Below are positions 1 through 7,680 of a stretch of 64,000 bases of DNA, piece by piece; position 1 is the first letter of the stretch; every line of letters starts with the position of its first letter. Position numbers and translations under genes: made by a program. The DNA lies in assembly GCF_001559075.2 (NCBI RefSeq), contig NZ_CP014015.2:3348001-3412000 (forward strand), in the 5' to 3' direction. This DNA comes from Citrobacter amalonaticus. GTDB taxonomy: Bacteria; Pseudomonadota; Gammaproteobacteria; Enterobacterales; Enterobacteriaceae. The notes under the pieces were generated by a model, which was not told the origin of the DNA, searched no databases, and saw nothing but the letters and a program-made list of their open reading frames with translations.

Positions 1-2
1 TC

Positions 3-1109
3 GCCTGTGGCGCCGTTTCGGGTTTCCACGCGCTGATCTCCTCCGGCACGACGCCGAAGATGCTGGCGAACGAAGGTCAGGCTTGCTTCATTGGCTACGG
101 CGGCATGCTGATGGAATCGTTTGTCGCCATCATGGCGCTGGTTTCTGCCTGTATCATCGATCCGGGCGTCTACTTTGCCATGAACAGCCCAATGGCTGTG
201 CTGGCGCCTGCCGGCACTACGGATGTGGTGGCGTCTGCCGCTCAGGTGGTCAGTAGTTGGGGCTTTGCGATTACGCCGGATACGCTGCATCAGATTGCCA
301 ACGAGGTGGGTGAGCAGTCGATTATCTCCCGCGCGGGTGGTGCGCCTACGCTGGCAGTGGGGATGGCCTATATCCTGCACGGCGCGCTGGGTGGGATGAT
401 GGATGTGGCCTTCTGGTATCACTTCGCCATTCTGTTCGAAGCGCTGTTTATTCTGACGGCGGTTGATGCGGGGACGCGTGCGGCGCGCTTTATGCTGCAG
501 GATCTGCTGGGCGTGGTTTCTCCAGGTCTTAAACGTACGGACTCATTGCCTGCCAACCTGCTGGCGACCGCACTGTGCGTACTGGCGTGGGGCTACTTCC
601 TGCATCAGGGCGTGGTGGATCCGTTAGGCGGCATTAACACCCTGTGGCCGCTGTTTGGTATCGCTAACCAGATGCTGGCAGGCATGGCGCTGATGCTCTG
701 CGCGGTTGTCCTGTTCAAGATGAAACGTCAGCGTTATGCATGGGTGGCGTTGGTGCCGACCGCGTGGCTGCTGATTTGTACTCTGACGGCGGGCTGGCAG
801 AAATCCTTCAGCCCGGATACAAAAGTAGGCTTCCTGGCGATTGCCAATAAGTTCCAGGCGATGATCGACAGTGGCAATATCCCGCCGCAGTACACGGAAT
901 CGCAGCTGGCGCAACTGGTGTTTAATAACCGTCTGGATGCGGGCCTGACCATCTTCTTCATGGTGGTGGTCGTGGTGCTGGCGTTGTTCTCCATTAAGAC
1001 GGCGCTCGCCGCTCTCAAAGAAGACAAGCCGACGGCGAAAGAAACGCCGTATGAGCCGATGCCGGAAAATGTGGACGAGATCGTTGCGCAGGCCAAAGGC
1101 GCGCACTAA
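3..1109 (+). CDS. cstA: CstA peptide/pyruvate carbon-starvation transporter, C-terminal part
   Basis: Inner-membrane carbon starvation protein, a family tied to peptide and pyruvate uptake when carbon runs out. The reading frame is already open at the window edge (first whole codon at base 3), so the start lies outside; about 368 codons remain of a protein usually near 700 residues. The visible part holds several hydrophobic spans (for example FAILFEALFILTAVDAG, MALMLCAVVLF and IFFMVVVVVLALFSI), ending in a charged cytoplasmic tail rich in K and E. It is followed by ybdD, its usual partner. A perfect palindrome separates the two. Identification rests on the family match and the cstA-ybdD pairing. 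Confidence 0.95.
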   Translation, partial: ACGAVSGFHALISSGTTPKMLANEGQACFIGYGGMLMESFVAIMALVSACIIDPGVYFAMNSPMAVLAPAGTTDVVASAAQVVSSWGFAITPDTLHQIANEVGEQSIISRAGGAPTLAVGMAYILHGALGGMMDVAFWYHFAILFEALFILTAVDAGTRAARFMLQDLLGVVSPGLKRTDSLPANLLATALCVLAWGYFLHQGVVDPLGGINTLWPLFGIANQMLAGMALMLCAVVLFKMKRQRYAWVALVPTAWLLICTLTAGWQKSFSPDTKVGFLAIANKFQAMIDSGNIPPQYTESQLAQLVFNNRLDAGLTIFFMVVVVVLALFSIKTALAALKEDKPTAKETPYEPMPENVDEIVAQAKGAH

Positions 1110-1121
1110 CGTGTAATTATG

Positions 1122-1145
1122 CCCCTCTCCCGATCGGGAGAGGGG
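1122..1145. terminator. Perfect 24-base palindrome between cstA and ybdD
   Basis: CCCCTCTCCC, GATC, GGGAGAGGGG forms an exact inverted repeat beginning 12 bases after the cstA stop, followed by ATTTT. It would fold as a very stable RNA hairpin. The following T tract is short, so it is more likely a partial terminator or an mRNA 3'-end stabiliser between cotranscribed genes than a full stop. The role is inferred. Confidence 0.6.
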
Positions 1146-1166
1146 ATTTTCTGACAGGTGGTAATG

Positions 1167-1364
1167 ATGTTTGATACGCTTTCGAAAGCCGGGAAATATC
1201 TGGGCCAGGCCGCAAAACTGATGATTGGCGTGCCGGACTATGACAACTACGTCGAGCATATGCGGATCACCCATCCGGATCAGACGCCTATGACCTATGA
1301 GGAGTTTTTCCGTGAGCGTCAGGATGCGCGCTATGGCGGAAAAGGCGGGGCACGCTGCTGTTGA
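1167..1364 (+). CDS. ybdD: YbdD/YjiX family small protein
   Basis: 65-residue soluble protein of the YbdD/YjiX family, almost always encoded directly after a CstA-type transporter; its exact role is not established, but partnership with the transporter is likely. The start chosen is the ATG giving MFDTLSKAGKY, preceded by AGGTGG at good spacing; a GTG nine bases earlier in frame is less likely. The family hallmark is the PDYDNYVEHM stretch in the middle and the C-terminal GGKGGARCC with two adjacent cysteines. It lies 57 bases after cstA, so one transcript is probable, tempered by the palindrome between them. Confidence 0.93.
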   Translation: MFDTLSKAGKYLGQAAKLMIGVPDYDNYVEHMRITHPDQTPMTYEEFFRERQDARYGGKGGARCC

Positions 1365-1380
1365 ATGCGAGGGGATTTGC

Positions 1381-1403
1381 GCCGGATAAGCACGCCATCC
1401 GGC
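1381..1403. repeat. REP element between ybdD and ybdM
   Basis: GCCGGAT and ATCCGGC flank a nine-base centre, the classic enterobacterial REP stem. It sits between the convergent 3' ends of ybdD and ybdM, a typical REP position, and may protect both mRNAs from 3' decay. Confidence 0.8.
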
Positions 1404-1412
1404 ATAATCAGG

Positions 1413-2042
1413 TTATTTCACCGTCCAGGCTTTTGAAAACCGACGACTGGCAAACAGCTCCTGAAGACCGTTGATCTGTTTCAGGCGCAGGACTTCGTCC
1501 TCGTCCATCCCCAGTTCTTTACCGATTCTTTCGTCTTCCCATCCCAGTAATGCCAGTTCACGCACGATCTCAGACATCGCGTGGATCTGATGACGGCCAC
1601 GGGCGCGGTTGTGGCGAATCGTCGCTGCCATGCGGTCATGACGCTCCCCCTCCAGACAAGTAATGGGTAAATAGCCTTTGAGACGGGATTTGAGCGAGGC
1701 TTTGCCTTTTCCCAGTTCATGACGATGAAAACCATCGACGATCTCATACTCTTCCGGGCTGGACTGGGTGGCAACAATGGGTTGGGTAAAGCCATCCGCT
1801 TCAATGGATTTCAGCAGCAGCTTTTTCTCCGGCGGAGCAACGTTATTGGGATTGTAATCGTTAGGCGAAATGTGTTCGTTTTTTATCCATAGCACACAGT
1901 CAACCGGCTCGTCGCGAAACGGACTGACGCTGTGAATCGCCTTTCTGAACTCATTGATGGCTTTAATTCTTTCGTCATCAGATAAGCCAGAGAGATAGCT
2001 AAGGAGGTCCTGAGTTAATCGTTGTTGCATAAAATTCCCCAT
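1413..2042 (-). CDS. ybdM: ParB/Srx-like nuclease-domain protein YbdM
   Basis: 209 residues with a ParB/sulfiredoxin-like domain in the middle: the region around IVDGFHRHELGKGK resembles the ParB nucleotide-binding motif (GxHR type), and the C-terminal part (WEDERIGKELGMDEDEVLRLKQI) looks like a helix-turn-helix. Its family includes IbrB, named for a role in immunoglobulin-binding regulation in some pathogenic E. coli; a biochemical function is not known to me. The start overlaps the end of ybdN. An internal ATG at 2030 with a GGGGA sequence six bases upstream is an equally good start (205 residues). Translational coupling with ybdN is likely. Confidence 0.85.
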   Translation of the reverse strand: MGNFMQQRLTQDLLSYLSGLSDDERIKAINEFRKAIHSVSPFRDEPVDCVLWIKNEHISPNDYNPNNVAPPEKKLLLKSIEADGFTQPIVATQSSPEEYEIVDGFHRHELGKGKASLKSRLKGYLPITCLEGERHDRMAATIRHNRARGRHQIHAMSEIVRELALLGWEDERIGKELGMDEDEVLRLKQINGLQELFASRRFSKAWTVK

Positions 2043-3238
2043 TCCTTGCGTTTCGCTTTCATGCGTTCGCTATAACGCTGGTAACTTTTCGGTTTAGTTG
2101 GACTGAAAGAGAGCGCCCGACACCAGTAATCATTGTTCAATAACACTTTGCAGATGCGTCGCCAGGAGGGGATATCTTTCGAACCAATATCGCCAGTCTG
2201 CGTTTGCGGGATCTCATCAAGGCCGTTTTTCTTGTACCACTGTAAATAGACGGCGATTTTGTTGCGGTAATGCTCTGCCGTGGTGATTGGCATGCTGAGC
2301 AGTAACAGCATGGCGTAGTCCTGCCAGCTCAAGTGATCGGGCTTGAGAATTTTTCGATGGCCGTAGAAGTGATTATCCTGCCCGGCGTAGATCCCGCCGC
2401 TTCTGACGCCACTAACACGCTCGCACATCGCTGCCCATCTTTCCGGTTCAACAACATGATAGAGCCATAATCCCTGACGCTGTTCGGGGCCAAATGGCTC
2501 ACAAATACGCATGTAACGGGCCGGGACACCGGCCTGATACATCAGGTTGTAGAGCGGATTACAGGGCAGATTTGTACGACCAAACCAGGTCCAGATATCG
2601 GCTGTTTTCCAGTCATACAGCGGATAGATATACCAGGTATGTCCACCTGGCGCGGCGGTCGTCCAGGGTTTGTCATCGGCAAAACGCTGTTTACGTAAAC
2701 TGGCAATTGCCACAAAACGGTTATAGGACTCATCGGCCCGAATCCCGATCATCATGGCTGCCGGGCGTTTATTCGAAAACCAGTCAGCAAATTCACGCAC
2801 AAACTGTTCGAAGGTCATGCCGGATTGATAGAAGGGAAAATAGCCCGGATCGGTGATGGCGTCTGGCGGCGGTTGACGAACCCACTGGGTATTGGGTTCC
2901 CAGCACTGCCATTCAGGTTGAAACTGTGACAGTGCGTTTTGGGTGGTGAGCGGAAGGGCAACCCAATAGAAATGGTCGATAACATCGGCATACATTTCGC
3001 GCAACGCGGTAATATAACGAATGGTACAGGAAAATTGTGCTTCCCAGTCAATGAACAACACATTGATTTTTTTGTGTAGCTTACGTGCAAGATTTGCCGT
3101 CAGATGCAACATCAAGCCGGAATCTTTACCACCGGAAAAGGAGACGCATACGCGGGGAAGATTTTCGAGAGTCCAGGTGATGCGTTCTTCAGCGGCTTCA
3201 AGAACATTTTGGTTTAATGATATTTTATAAACTGACAT
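2015..3238 (-). CDS. ybdN: PAPS-reductase-like PP-loop protein YbdN
   Basis: 407-residue member of the phosphoadenosine phosphosulfate reductase-like family within the PP-loop ATP pyrophosphatases. The loop is clear at residues 35-40 (SGGKDS), which binds ATP. The substrate is unknown; it is not the cysteine-pathway CysH, being much longer and lacking that context. The pair with ybdM matches the IbrA/IbrB arrangement. The start is the ATG giving MSVYKISL, with AAGGA ten bases upstream; an in-frame ATG ten codons earlier lacks support. The 3' end overlaps ybdM, and the gene is the first of the pair. A LysR gene (ybdO) that follows dsbG-side in E. coli is absent here. Confidence 0.88.
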   Translation of the reverse strand: MSVYKISLNQNVLEAAEERITWTLENLPRVCVSFSGGKDSGLMLHLTANLARKLHKKINVLFIDWEAQFSCTIRYITALREMYADVIDHFYWVALPLTTQNALSQFQPEWQCWEPNTQWVRQPPPDAITDPGYFPFYQSGMTFEQFVREFADWFSNKRPAAMMIGIRADESYNRFVAIASLRKQRFADDKPWTTAAPGGHTWYIYPLYDWKTADIWTWFGRTNLPCNPLYNLMYQAGVPARYMRICEPFGPEQRQGLWLYHVVEPERWAAMCERVSGVRSGGIYAGQDNHFYGHRKILKPDHLSWQDYAMLLLLSMPITTAEHYRNKIAVYLQWYKKNGLDEIPQTQTGDIGSKDIPSWRRICKVLLNNDYWCRALSFSPTKPKSYQRYSERMKAKRKEWGILCNND

Positions 3239-3568
3239 GTATCGCTTATCCTTAAACGTTATAGTCATTCGCCTGAAATAGATATCCCTCTATAATATAA
3301 GCCTTTTTTGGGAGCGTGCAATGCTTAAATAAATTCAATGAATTAATTAAATTATATTAAATATATCTGTTTTGAATATATTTCAATTGATATTAAATGC
3401 TCGCTATACAAGCTTGCGCGGTTAAAAACAAAGGATTTTTGCAAAGAAATGTTTCTTTCTGGCTTGAGTGTTACTTTAGTGAAGCTTAAATAACGAAGTG
3501 ATTTTTAAACGTGTTGTGTGAATTATTCAGGGTAATTATATCTAATTGCATATAATTACCCGTATTAA
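3239..3568. other. AT-rich intergenic region without a gene
   Basis: 330 bases between the ybdN start and the dsbG end, very AT-rich compared with its surroundings, where E. coli carries ybdO. I see no convincing open frame. The right end holds the dsbG hairpin; the left end must hold the ybdN promoter, but I could not choose one site with confidence in such AT-rich sequence. Such regions often bind H-NS; that is inference. Confidence 0.6.
3530..3561 (-). terminator. AT-rich hairpin downstream of dsbG
   Basis: GGGTAATTATA and TATAATTACCC form an exact 11-base-pair stem around a 10-base loop, eight bases past the dsbG stop. No strong T tract follows on the minus strand, so it may be a weak terminator or a decay barrier. 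Confidence 0.45.
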
Positions 3569-4315
3569 TTATGGATGCGCCATCATGGCATCCAGTTGCG
3601 CTTTTTCAGGCAAGCCAACGACCTGCTGGAGAACATTTTCTTTACTCATATAGTAAATCGCGGGTGTGACGTTTGCGCCTAAATCATCCATGATTTTCTG
3701 GTTCATATTGAGGATCTTCATGTGTTCCGGAGAAATCGTTTTGGGTACAGTGAGCGCCATTTTTCCGCCGGAGGCTTCATAATCATGCCAGGTTTTTGCC
3801 GGGTCGTTCGATGCCAGAATGGCAGCGGCGGTAGCTGGACTCTCTGGTTTGATGACGCCGACGAGTAGCGTCCGCAATTGGACTTTGCCGGACTCCACCC
3901 ATGGCCGCGCTTGTTGCCAGAACTGTTTGCAGTACGGACAGAAAGGATCAGCAAAAACATAGAGCACCACTGGAGCCTCTTTCTTGCCATCGAGAAGCCA
4001 GTTGGCTTTTTCCATGCGCTGCCACATTTCCCGTCCGGCAGGCGCATAGATCTCTTTTTCTATCAACTGATTGCTCAGGTTTTCGCCTTTTTCATTGTAC
4101 ATGTAGCCTGAAATGGCCTGCTTGCCATCAGGCGTCAGGTAGATAGTGACCCCCATATCCTGATATTTCCCAAGATAGCCTTTCATCCCGCCGGGCGCAT
4201 CGAACGACTTTATAATGGTAATCCCTTGTTGTTCTATTGCTTTAACGGGCGCAGGCAGGTCTTCGGCCCAGGCAAAAAGAGGGAAGAGGGAGAGCAAAAG
4301 CGTACGTTTTAACAT
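3569..4315 (-). CDS. dsbG: Thiol:disulfide isomerase/reductase DsbG, periplasmic
   Basis: 248 residues, the usual DsbG length. A signal peptide (residues 1-17, ending AWA before EDLPAP) sends it to the periplasm. An N-terminal dimerisation domain is followed by a thioredoxin fold with the catalytic CPYC at residues 126-129 and the cis-proline segment in GANVTPAIYY. DsbG protects single cysteines from sulfenylation and isomerises disulfides; DsbD normally keeps it reduced. It is divergent from ahpC, and the OxyR-like half-sites in the shared upstream region fit its known place in the peroxide response. Confidence 0.96.
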   Translation of the reverse strand: MLKRTLLLSLFPLFAWAEDLPAPVKAIEQQGITIIKSFDAPGGMKGYLGKYQDMGVTIYLTPDGKQAISGYMYNEKGENLSNQLIEKEIYAPAGREMWQRMEKANWLLDGKKEAPVVLYVFADPFCPYCKQFWQQARPWVESGKVQLRTLLVGVIKPESPATAAAILASNDPAKTWHDYEASGGKMALTVPKTISPEHMKILNMNQKIMDDLGANVTPAIYYMSKENVLQQVVGLPEKAQLDAMMAHP

Positions 4316-4361
4316 CTTTTATCCTTATAAATCAGAGCGATTGCGAGAACGGTGGGGAAAC

Positions 4362-4376
4362 CTATCACAGCCATAG
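4362..4376. promoter_or_regulatory. OxyR-like half-site pair
   Basis: CTAT, seven bases, ATAG matches the two central tetramers of the OxyR tetranucleotide motif (ATAG-N7-CTAT-N7-ATAG-N7-CTAT). The outer tetramers fit poorly. It lies 47 bases before the dsbG start and about 22 bases upstream of a good sigma-70 promoter pointing at ahpC, the normal position for OxyR activation. OxyR control of ahpCF and dsbG is established in E. coli; this exact site is my inference. Confidence 0.5.
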
Positions 4377-4397
4377 ATAAGACCTCAGGCTGGAACG

Positions 4398-4426
4398 TTG
4401 CCCTTTCAGGAGTGGGGTGGTGTAAT
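4398..4426 (+). promoter_or_regulatory. Candidate ahpC promoter
   Basis: TTGCCC, 17 bases, TGTAAT: four of six and five of six matches to the sigma-70 hexamers at the best spacing. Transcription would begin near 4433, leaving an ahpC leader of about 260 bases. The OxyR-like site just upstream supports it. Confidence 0.5.
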
Positions 4427-4476
4427 CCTTCTCGCTGTTACAGCCTTTGTTAAGGTAATGTAGAGCGCAACACATA

Positions 4477-4550
4477 GCCAGTTTCACTGGCGCTGAAGTT
4501 ACCCACGGGTAGTTCAGGTAACGGGGCTGCCTGCAAAGGTGGCCCTTTTT
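4477..4550 (+). ncRNA. Structured ahpC leader or small RNA ending in a terminator-like hairpin
   Basis: Three stems follow one another: GCCAGT/ACTGGC (4477-4491, loop TTC), GTTACC/GGTAAC (4498-4522), and GGGCTGCC/GGTGGCCC (4524-4545, two G-U pairs, loop TGCAAA) with TTTTT directly after. The last has the form of an intrinsic terminator, 140 bases before the ahpC start. The segment could be an attenuator in the ahpC leader or a separate small RNA of roughly 115 bases. I do not recognise it as a named RNA. Confidence 0.45.
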
Positions 4551-4691
4551 ACTTTGCGTCGTAGCACGTTCACAACGTTGAATTGAGAGGTTTGTTAGCT
4601 AACGCTTATTGATTTGATAAAGGAAACGCATTAGCCCTGTCAGTCAATCTTCGGTAACTTATCCCTCAACGAAAACATGGAGGAAGTACAG

Positions 4692-5255
4692 ATGTCTTTG
4701 ATTAATACCAAAATTAAACCTTTTAAAAACCAGGCGTTCAAAAACGGTGAATTCATCGAAGTGACCGAGAAAGATACCGAAGGCCGCTGGAGCGTCTTCT
4801 TCTTCTACCCGGCTGACTTTACCTTCGTATGCCCGACCGAACTGGGTGACGTTGCAGACCATTACGAAGAATTGCAGAAGCTGGGCGTAGACGTTTACTC
4901 CGTTTCTACCGACACCCACTTTACCCACAAAGCATGGCACAGCAGCTCTGACACCATCGCCAAAATCAAATATGCGATGATCGGCGACCCGACTGGCGCC
5001 CTGACCCGTAACTTCGACAACATGCGTGAAGACGAAGGTCTGGCAGACCGCGCAACGTTCGTTGTTGACCCGCAGGGTATCATCCAGGCGATCGAAGTTA
5101 CCGCTGAAGGTATCGGCCGTGATGCTTCTGACCTGCTGCGTAAAATCAAAGCCGCTCAGTATGTTGCTTCTCACCCAGGCGAAGTGTGCCCGGCTAAGTG
5201 GAAAGAAGGCGAAGCGACGCTGGCTCCATCTTTAGATCTGGTCGGCAAGATCTAA
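4692..5255 (+). CDS. ahpC: Alkyl hydroperoxide reductase subunit C (peroxiredoxin)
   Basis: 187-residue typical 2-Cys peroxiredoxin that reduces hydrogen peroxide, organic peroxides and peroxynitrite in the cytoplasm. The peroxidatic cysteine is C47 in FVCPTEL; the resolving cysteine is C166 in GEVCPAKW. It forms decamers and is re-reduced by AhpF, encoded next. The start is the ATG giving MSLINTK, with GGAGGA seven bases upstream; the ATG at 4677 in the same frame overlaps that ribosome site and is not used. Codon use looks highly biased, as expected for an abundant protein. A long leader with OxyR-like features lies upstream. Confidence 0.98.
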   Translation: MSLINTKIKPFKNQAFKNGEFIEVTEKDTEGRWSVFFFYPADFTFVCPTELGDVADHYEELQKLGVDVYSVSTDTHFTHKAWHSSSDTIAKIKYAMIGDPTGALTRNFDNMREDEGLADRATFVVDPQGIIQAIEVTAEGIGRDASDLLRKIKAAQYVASHPGEVCPAKWKEGEATLAPSLDLVGKI

Positions 5256-5303
5256 AAATTTCTATGTCTTTCACGCCATGGCGGCGTTGGCGTCACCTTC
5301 TGA

Positions 5304-5335
5304 CCCCGGTCACTTACTTGAGTAAGCTCCCGGGG
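5304..5335. repeat. Nested inverted repeat in the ahpC-ahpF spacer
   Basis: CCCCGG and CCGGGG enclose a second inverted repeat, CTTAC-TTGA-GTAAG. The pattern resembles dispersed palindromic elements seen elsewhere in enterobacterial genomes, though I cannot name the family with certainty. It lies 49 bases past the ahpC stop. Confidence 0.45.
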
Positions 5336-5391
5336 ATCATCAGGCTAGCCGCCTTGCCCTGGCGCGAAATCCAAAGGAAATTTAACCATTA

Positions 5392-5415
5392 AACGGATGC
5401 ATTTTTGCATCCGTT
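5392..5415 (+). terminator. Partial terminator between ahpC and ahpF
   Basis: AACGGATGCA-TTTT-TGCATCCGTT is a perfect 10-base-pair stem followed by CTTTAAA. It should end a share of transcripts after ahpC, which would explain how AhpC is made in excess over AhpF. Degree of readthrough is not visible from sequence. Confidence 0.75.
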
Positions 5416-5498
5416 CTTTAAACCCCATGATGCAAGTTGCATTTATGCAGCCCAATTAAGGCAGCTTGCATGATGATGTTTTCAGAGAGGGAAGAAGA

Positions 5499-7064
5499 AT
5501 GCTCGACACAAATATGAAAACCCAGCTCAAGGCTTATCTTGAGAAACTGACGAAACCCGTTGAGCTGATTGCGACGCTGGATGACAGCGCTAAATCGGCG
5601 GAAATCAAGGAACTGCTGGCTGAAATCGCTGAACTGTCAGAGAAAGTCACCTTTAAAGAAGACAACAGCCTGCCGGTGCGCAAACCCTCTTTCCTGATCA
5701 CCAATCCGGGTTCGACGCAAGGGCCGCGCTTTGCAGGTTCTCCGCTGGGACACGAATTTACCTCACTGGTTCTGGCGCTGCTGTGGACCGGTGGACACCC
5801 GTCAAAAGAAGCGCAGTCTCTGCTTGAGCAGATTCGCGATATTGACGGCGATTTTGAGTTTGAAACTTATTACTCACTTTCCTGCCATAACTGCCCTGAC
5901 GTGGTGCAGGCGCTAAACCTGATGGCGGTGCTGAACCCGCGTATCAAGCATACGGCGATTGATGGCGGCACCTTCCAGAACGAGATCACTGAGCGTAACG
6001 TGATGGGTGTTCCGGCTGTCTACGTTAACGGGAAAGAGTTTGGTCAGGGTCGGATGACGCTGACGGAAATCGTGGCGAAAGTGGATACGGGCGCTGAAAA
6101 ACGTGCCGCAGAAGAGCTGAGCCAGCGTGATGCTTATGATGTTCTGATTGTCGGCTCCGGCCCTGCGGGCGCAGCAGCAGCGGTCTACTCCGCACGTAAA
6201 GGGATTCGTACCGGCCTGATGGGCGAACGTTTTGGCGGCCAGGTGCTCGATACTGTGGATATCGAAAACTACATCTCTGTCCCGAAAACGGAAGGGCAGA
6301 AGTTAGCCGGTGCACTGAAGGCCCACGTCGATGATTATGACGTGGATGTCATCGACAGCCAGAGCGCCAGCAAACTGGTGCCAGCGGCCAGCGAAGGCGG
6401 TTTGCATCAGATTGAAACCGCTTCCGGCGCGGTACTGAAAGCACGCAGCATTATCATTGCTACCGGTGCGAAATGGCGCAACATGAACGTTCCGGGTGAA
6501 GATCAGTATCGTACCAAAGGCGTTACCTATTGCCCGCACTGCGATGGCCCGCTGTTTAAAGGCAAGCGCGTGGCGGTGATCGGCGGCGGTAACTCCGGCG
6601 TGGAAGCGGCGATTGATCTCGCGGGGATTGTGGAACACGTGACCCTGCTGGAATTTGCCCCGGAAATGAAGGCGGACCAGGTTCTGCAGGATAAAGTTCG
6701 CAGCCTGAAAAACGTCGATATCATTCTGAACGCCCAGACTACGGAAGTGAAAGGCGATGGCACGAAAGTGGTTGGTCTGGAATACCGTGACCGTGTGAGC
6801 GGCGACGTTCACAACGTTGAACTGGCGGGGATCTTCGTCCAGATTGGCCTGTTGCCGAACACCACCTGGCTGGAAGGGGCGATTGAACGCAACCGGATGG
6901 GTGAAATCATCATCGACGCAAAATGCGAAACCAGTGTGAAGGGCGTATTTGCGGCGGGCGACTGCACCACCGTACCGTACAAGCAGATTATCATCGCGAC
7001 CGGCGAAGGGGCGAAAGCCTCTCTGAGCGCCTTTGATTACCTGATTCGTACGAAGACGGCATAA
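5499..7064 (+). CDS. ahpF: Alkyl hydroperoxide reductase subunit F (NADH:peroxiredoxin reductase)
   Basis: 521-residue flavoprotein that passes electrons from NADH to AhpC. The N-terminal double thioredoxin-fold domain has the CHNC centre at residues 129-132; the C-terminal thioredoxin-reductase-like part has FAD-binding GSGPAGAAAA, the redox CPHC at 345-348, the NAD-binding GGGNSG, and the second FAD motif GVFAAGDCT near the end. The start is MLDTNMKT, with GAGGGAAGAAG just upstream; an earlier in-frame ATG lies 33 bases upstream without support. The 243-base gap from ahpC holds two palindromes, one a likely partial terminator. Confidence 0.98.
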   Translation: MLDTNMKTQLKAYLEKLTKPVELIATLDDSAKSAEIKELLAEIAELSEKVTFKEDNSLPVRKPSFLITNPGSTQGPRFAGSPLGHEFTSLVLALLWTGGHPSKEAQSLLEQIRDIDGDFEFETYYSLSCHNCPDVVQALNLMAVLNPRIKHTAIDGGTFQNEITERNVMGVPAVYVNGKEFGQGRMTLTEIVAKVDTGAEKRAAEELSQRDAYDVLIVGSGPAGAAAAVYSARKGIRTGLMGERFGGQVLDTVDIENYISVPKTEGQKLAGALKAHVDDYDVDVIDSQSASKLVPAASEGGLHQIETASGAVLKARSIIIATGAKWRNMNVPGEDQYRTKGVTYCPHCDGPLFKGKRVAVIGGGNSGVEAAIDLAGIVEHVTLLEFAPEMKADQVLQDKVRSLKNVDIILNAQTTEVKGDGTKVVGLEYRDRVSGDVHNVELAGIFVQIGLLPNTTWLEGAIERNRMGEIIIDAKCETSVKGVFAAGDCTTVPYKQIIIATGEGAKASLSAFDYLIRTKTA

Positions 7065-7095
7065 AAAAAGAAAGTAAGACTACACCTGCAAAATG

Positions 7096-7125
7096 AAAGA
7101 GGTGCCGACTGGCACCTCTTTTTTT
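7096..7125. terminator. Bidirectional terminator between ahpF and uspG
   Basis: AAAGAGGTGCC-GACT-GGCACCTCTTT, an 11-base-pair stem, continues into seven Ts on the plus strand and has an A-rich left side, so it can stop both the ahpF and the convergent uspG transcripts. Confidence 0.88.
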
Positions 7126-7141
7126 GTCAGTTATAAGATGA

Positions 7142-7570
7142 TTAACGCACAACCAGCACCGGCAGCGTGGCATGACGTACCACGCTTGAGGCGTTAGAAC
7201 CCAGCAGGTGTGTGGTAATTGACGGATTACGCGAACCAATGACCACCACGTCAGCATTCAGTTCTTCACCGAGCTCATTGACCACGTCGCGGACGCTGCC
7301 AAAGCGGACATGCTGCTTAATACGCGCAGGATCGATACTGAAGTGACCGACCATCGTTTGCAGTCGGGTTTCGGCTTCATGCTGTAAGTGTTCTTCAAAA
7401 CGACGAACGTCGGCGGCGAAGCGATGCAGGCTCAGGCTGGCAGAACCAGGCAGCACGTGCAAAAGATGAATGACGCCATCCTGCTGCGCCAGAAATTCAG
7501 CGTGGCGAATTGCCTTATCGCTGAGTTCCATTTCAAAAACATCAACCGGCATAATGATTGTCTTATACAT
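7142..7570 (-). CDS. uspG: Universal stress protein UspG
   Basis: 142 residues, the usual UspG length. A single Usp domain with the ATP-binding signature near the C-terminus: GSRNPSITTHLLGS followed by NASSVVRHA. This G-2X-G-9X-G(S/T) type loop marks the nucleotide-binding UspFG class. UspG is induced by growth arrest and other stress and is reported to be adenylated and phosphorylated. It is convergent with ahpF. In E. coli ybdR comes next upstream; here a 29-codon ORF and rnk lie there instead. Confidence 0.95.
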   Translation of the reverse strand: MYKTIIMPVDVFEMELSDKAIRHAEFLAQQDGVIHLLHVLPGSASLSLHRFAADVRRFEEHLQHEAETRLQTMVGHFSIDPARIKQHVRFGSVRDVVNELGEELNADVVVIGSRNPSITTHLLGSNASSVVRHATLPVLVVR

Positions 7571-7680
7571 ACCCGTTTCTCCCTGTTAATTAATACTTAA
7601 ATCATTCAAGCATATAATAATAATTCTGTCTGCTTTCTGCAGGGTATTTTTCGCATGTACGGCGATTCCTTGTTCATTCA

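Noticed and set aside
2494..2856. 120-codon frame antisense to ybdN
   Set aside because: No ribosome site, and the opposite strand encodes the conserved YbdN.
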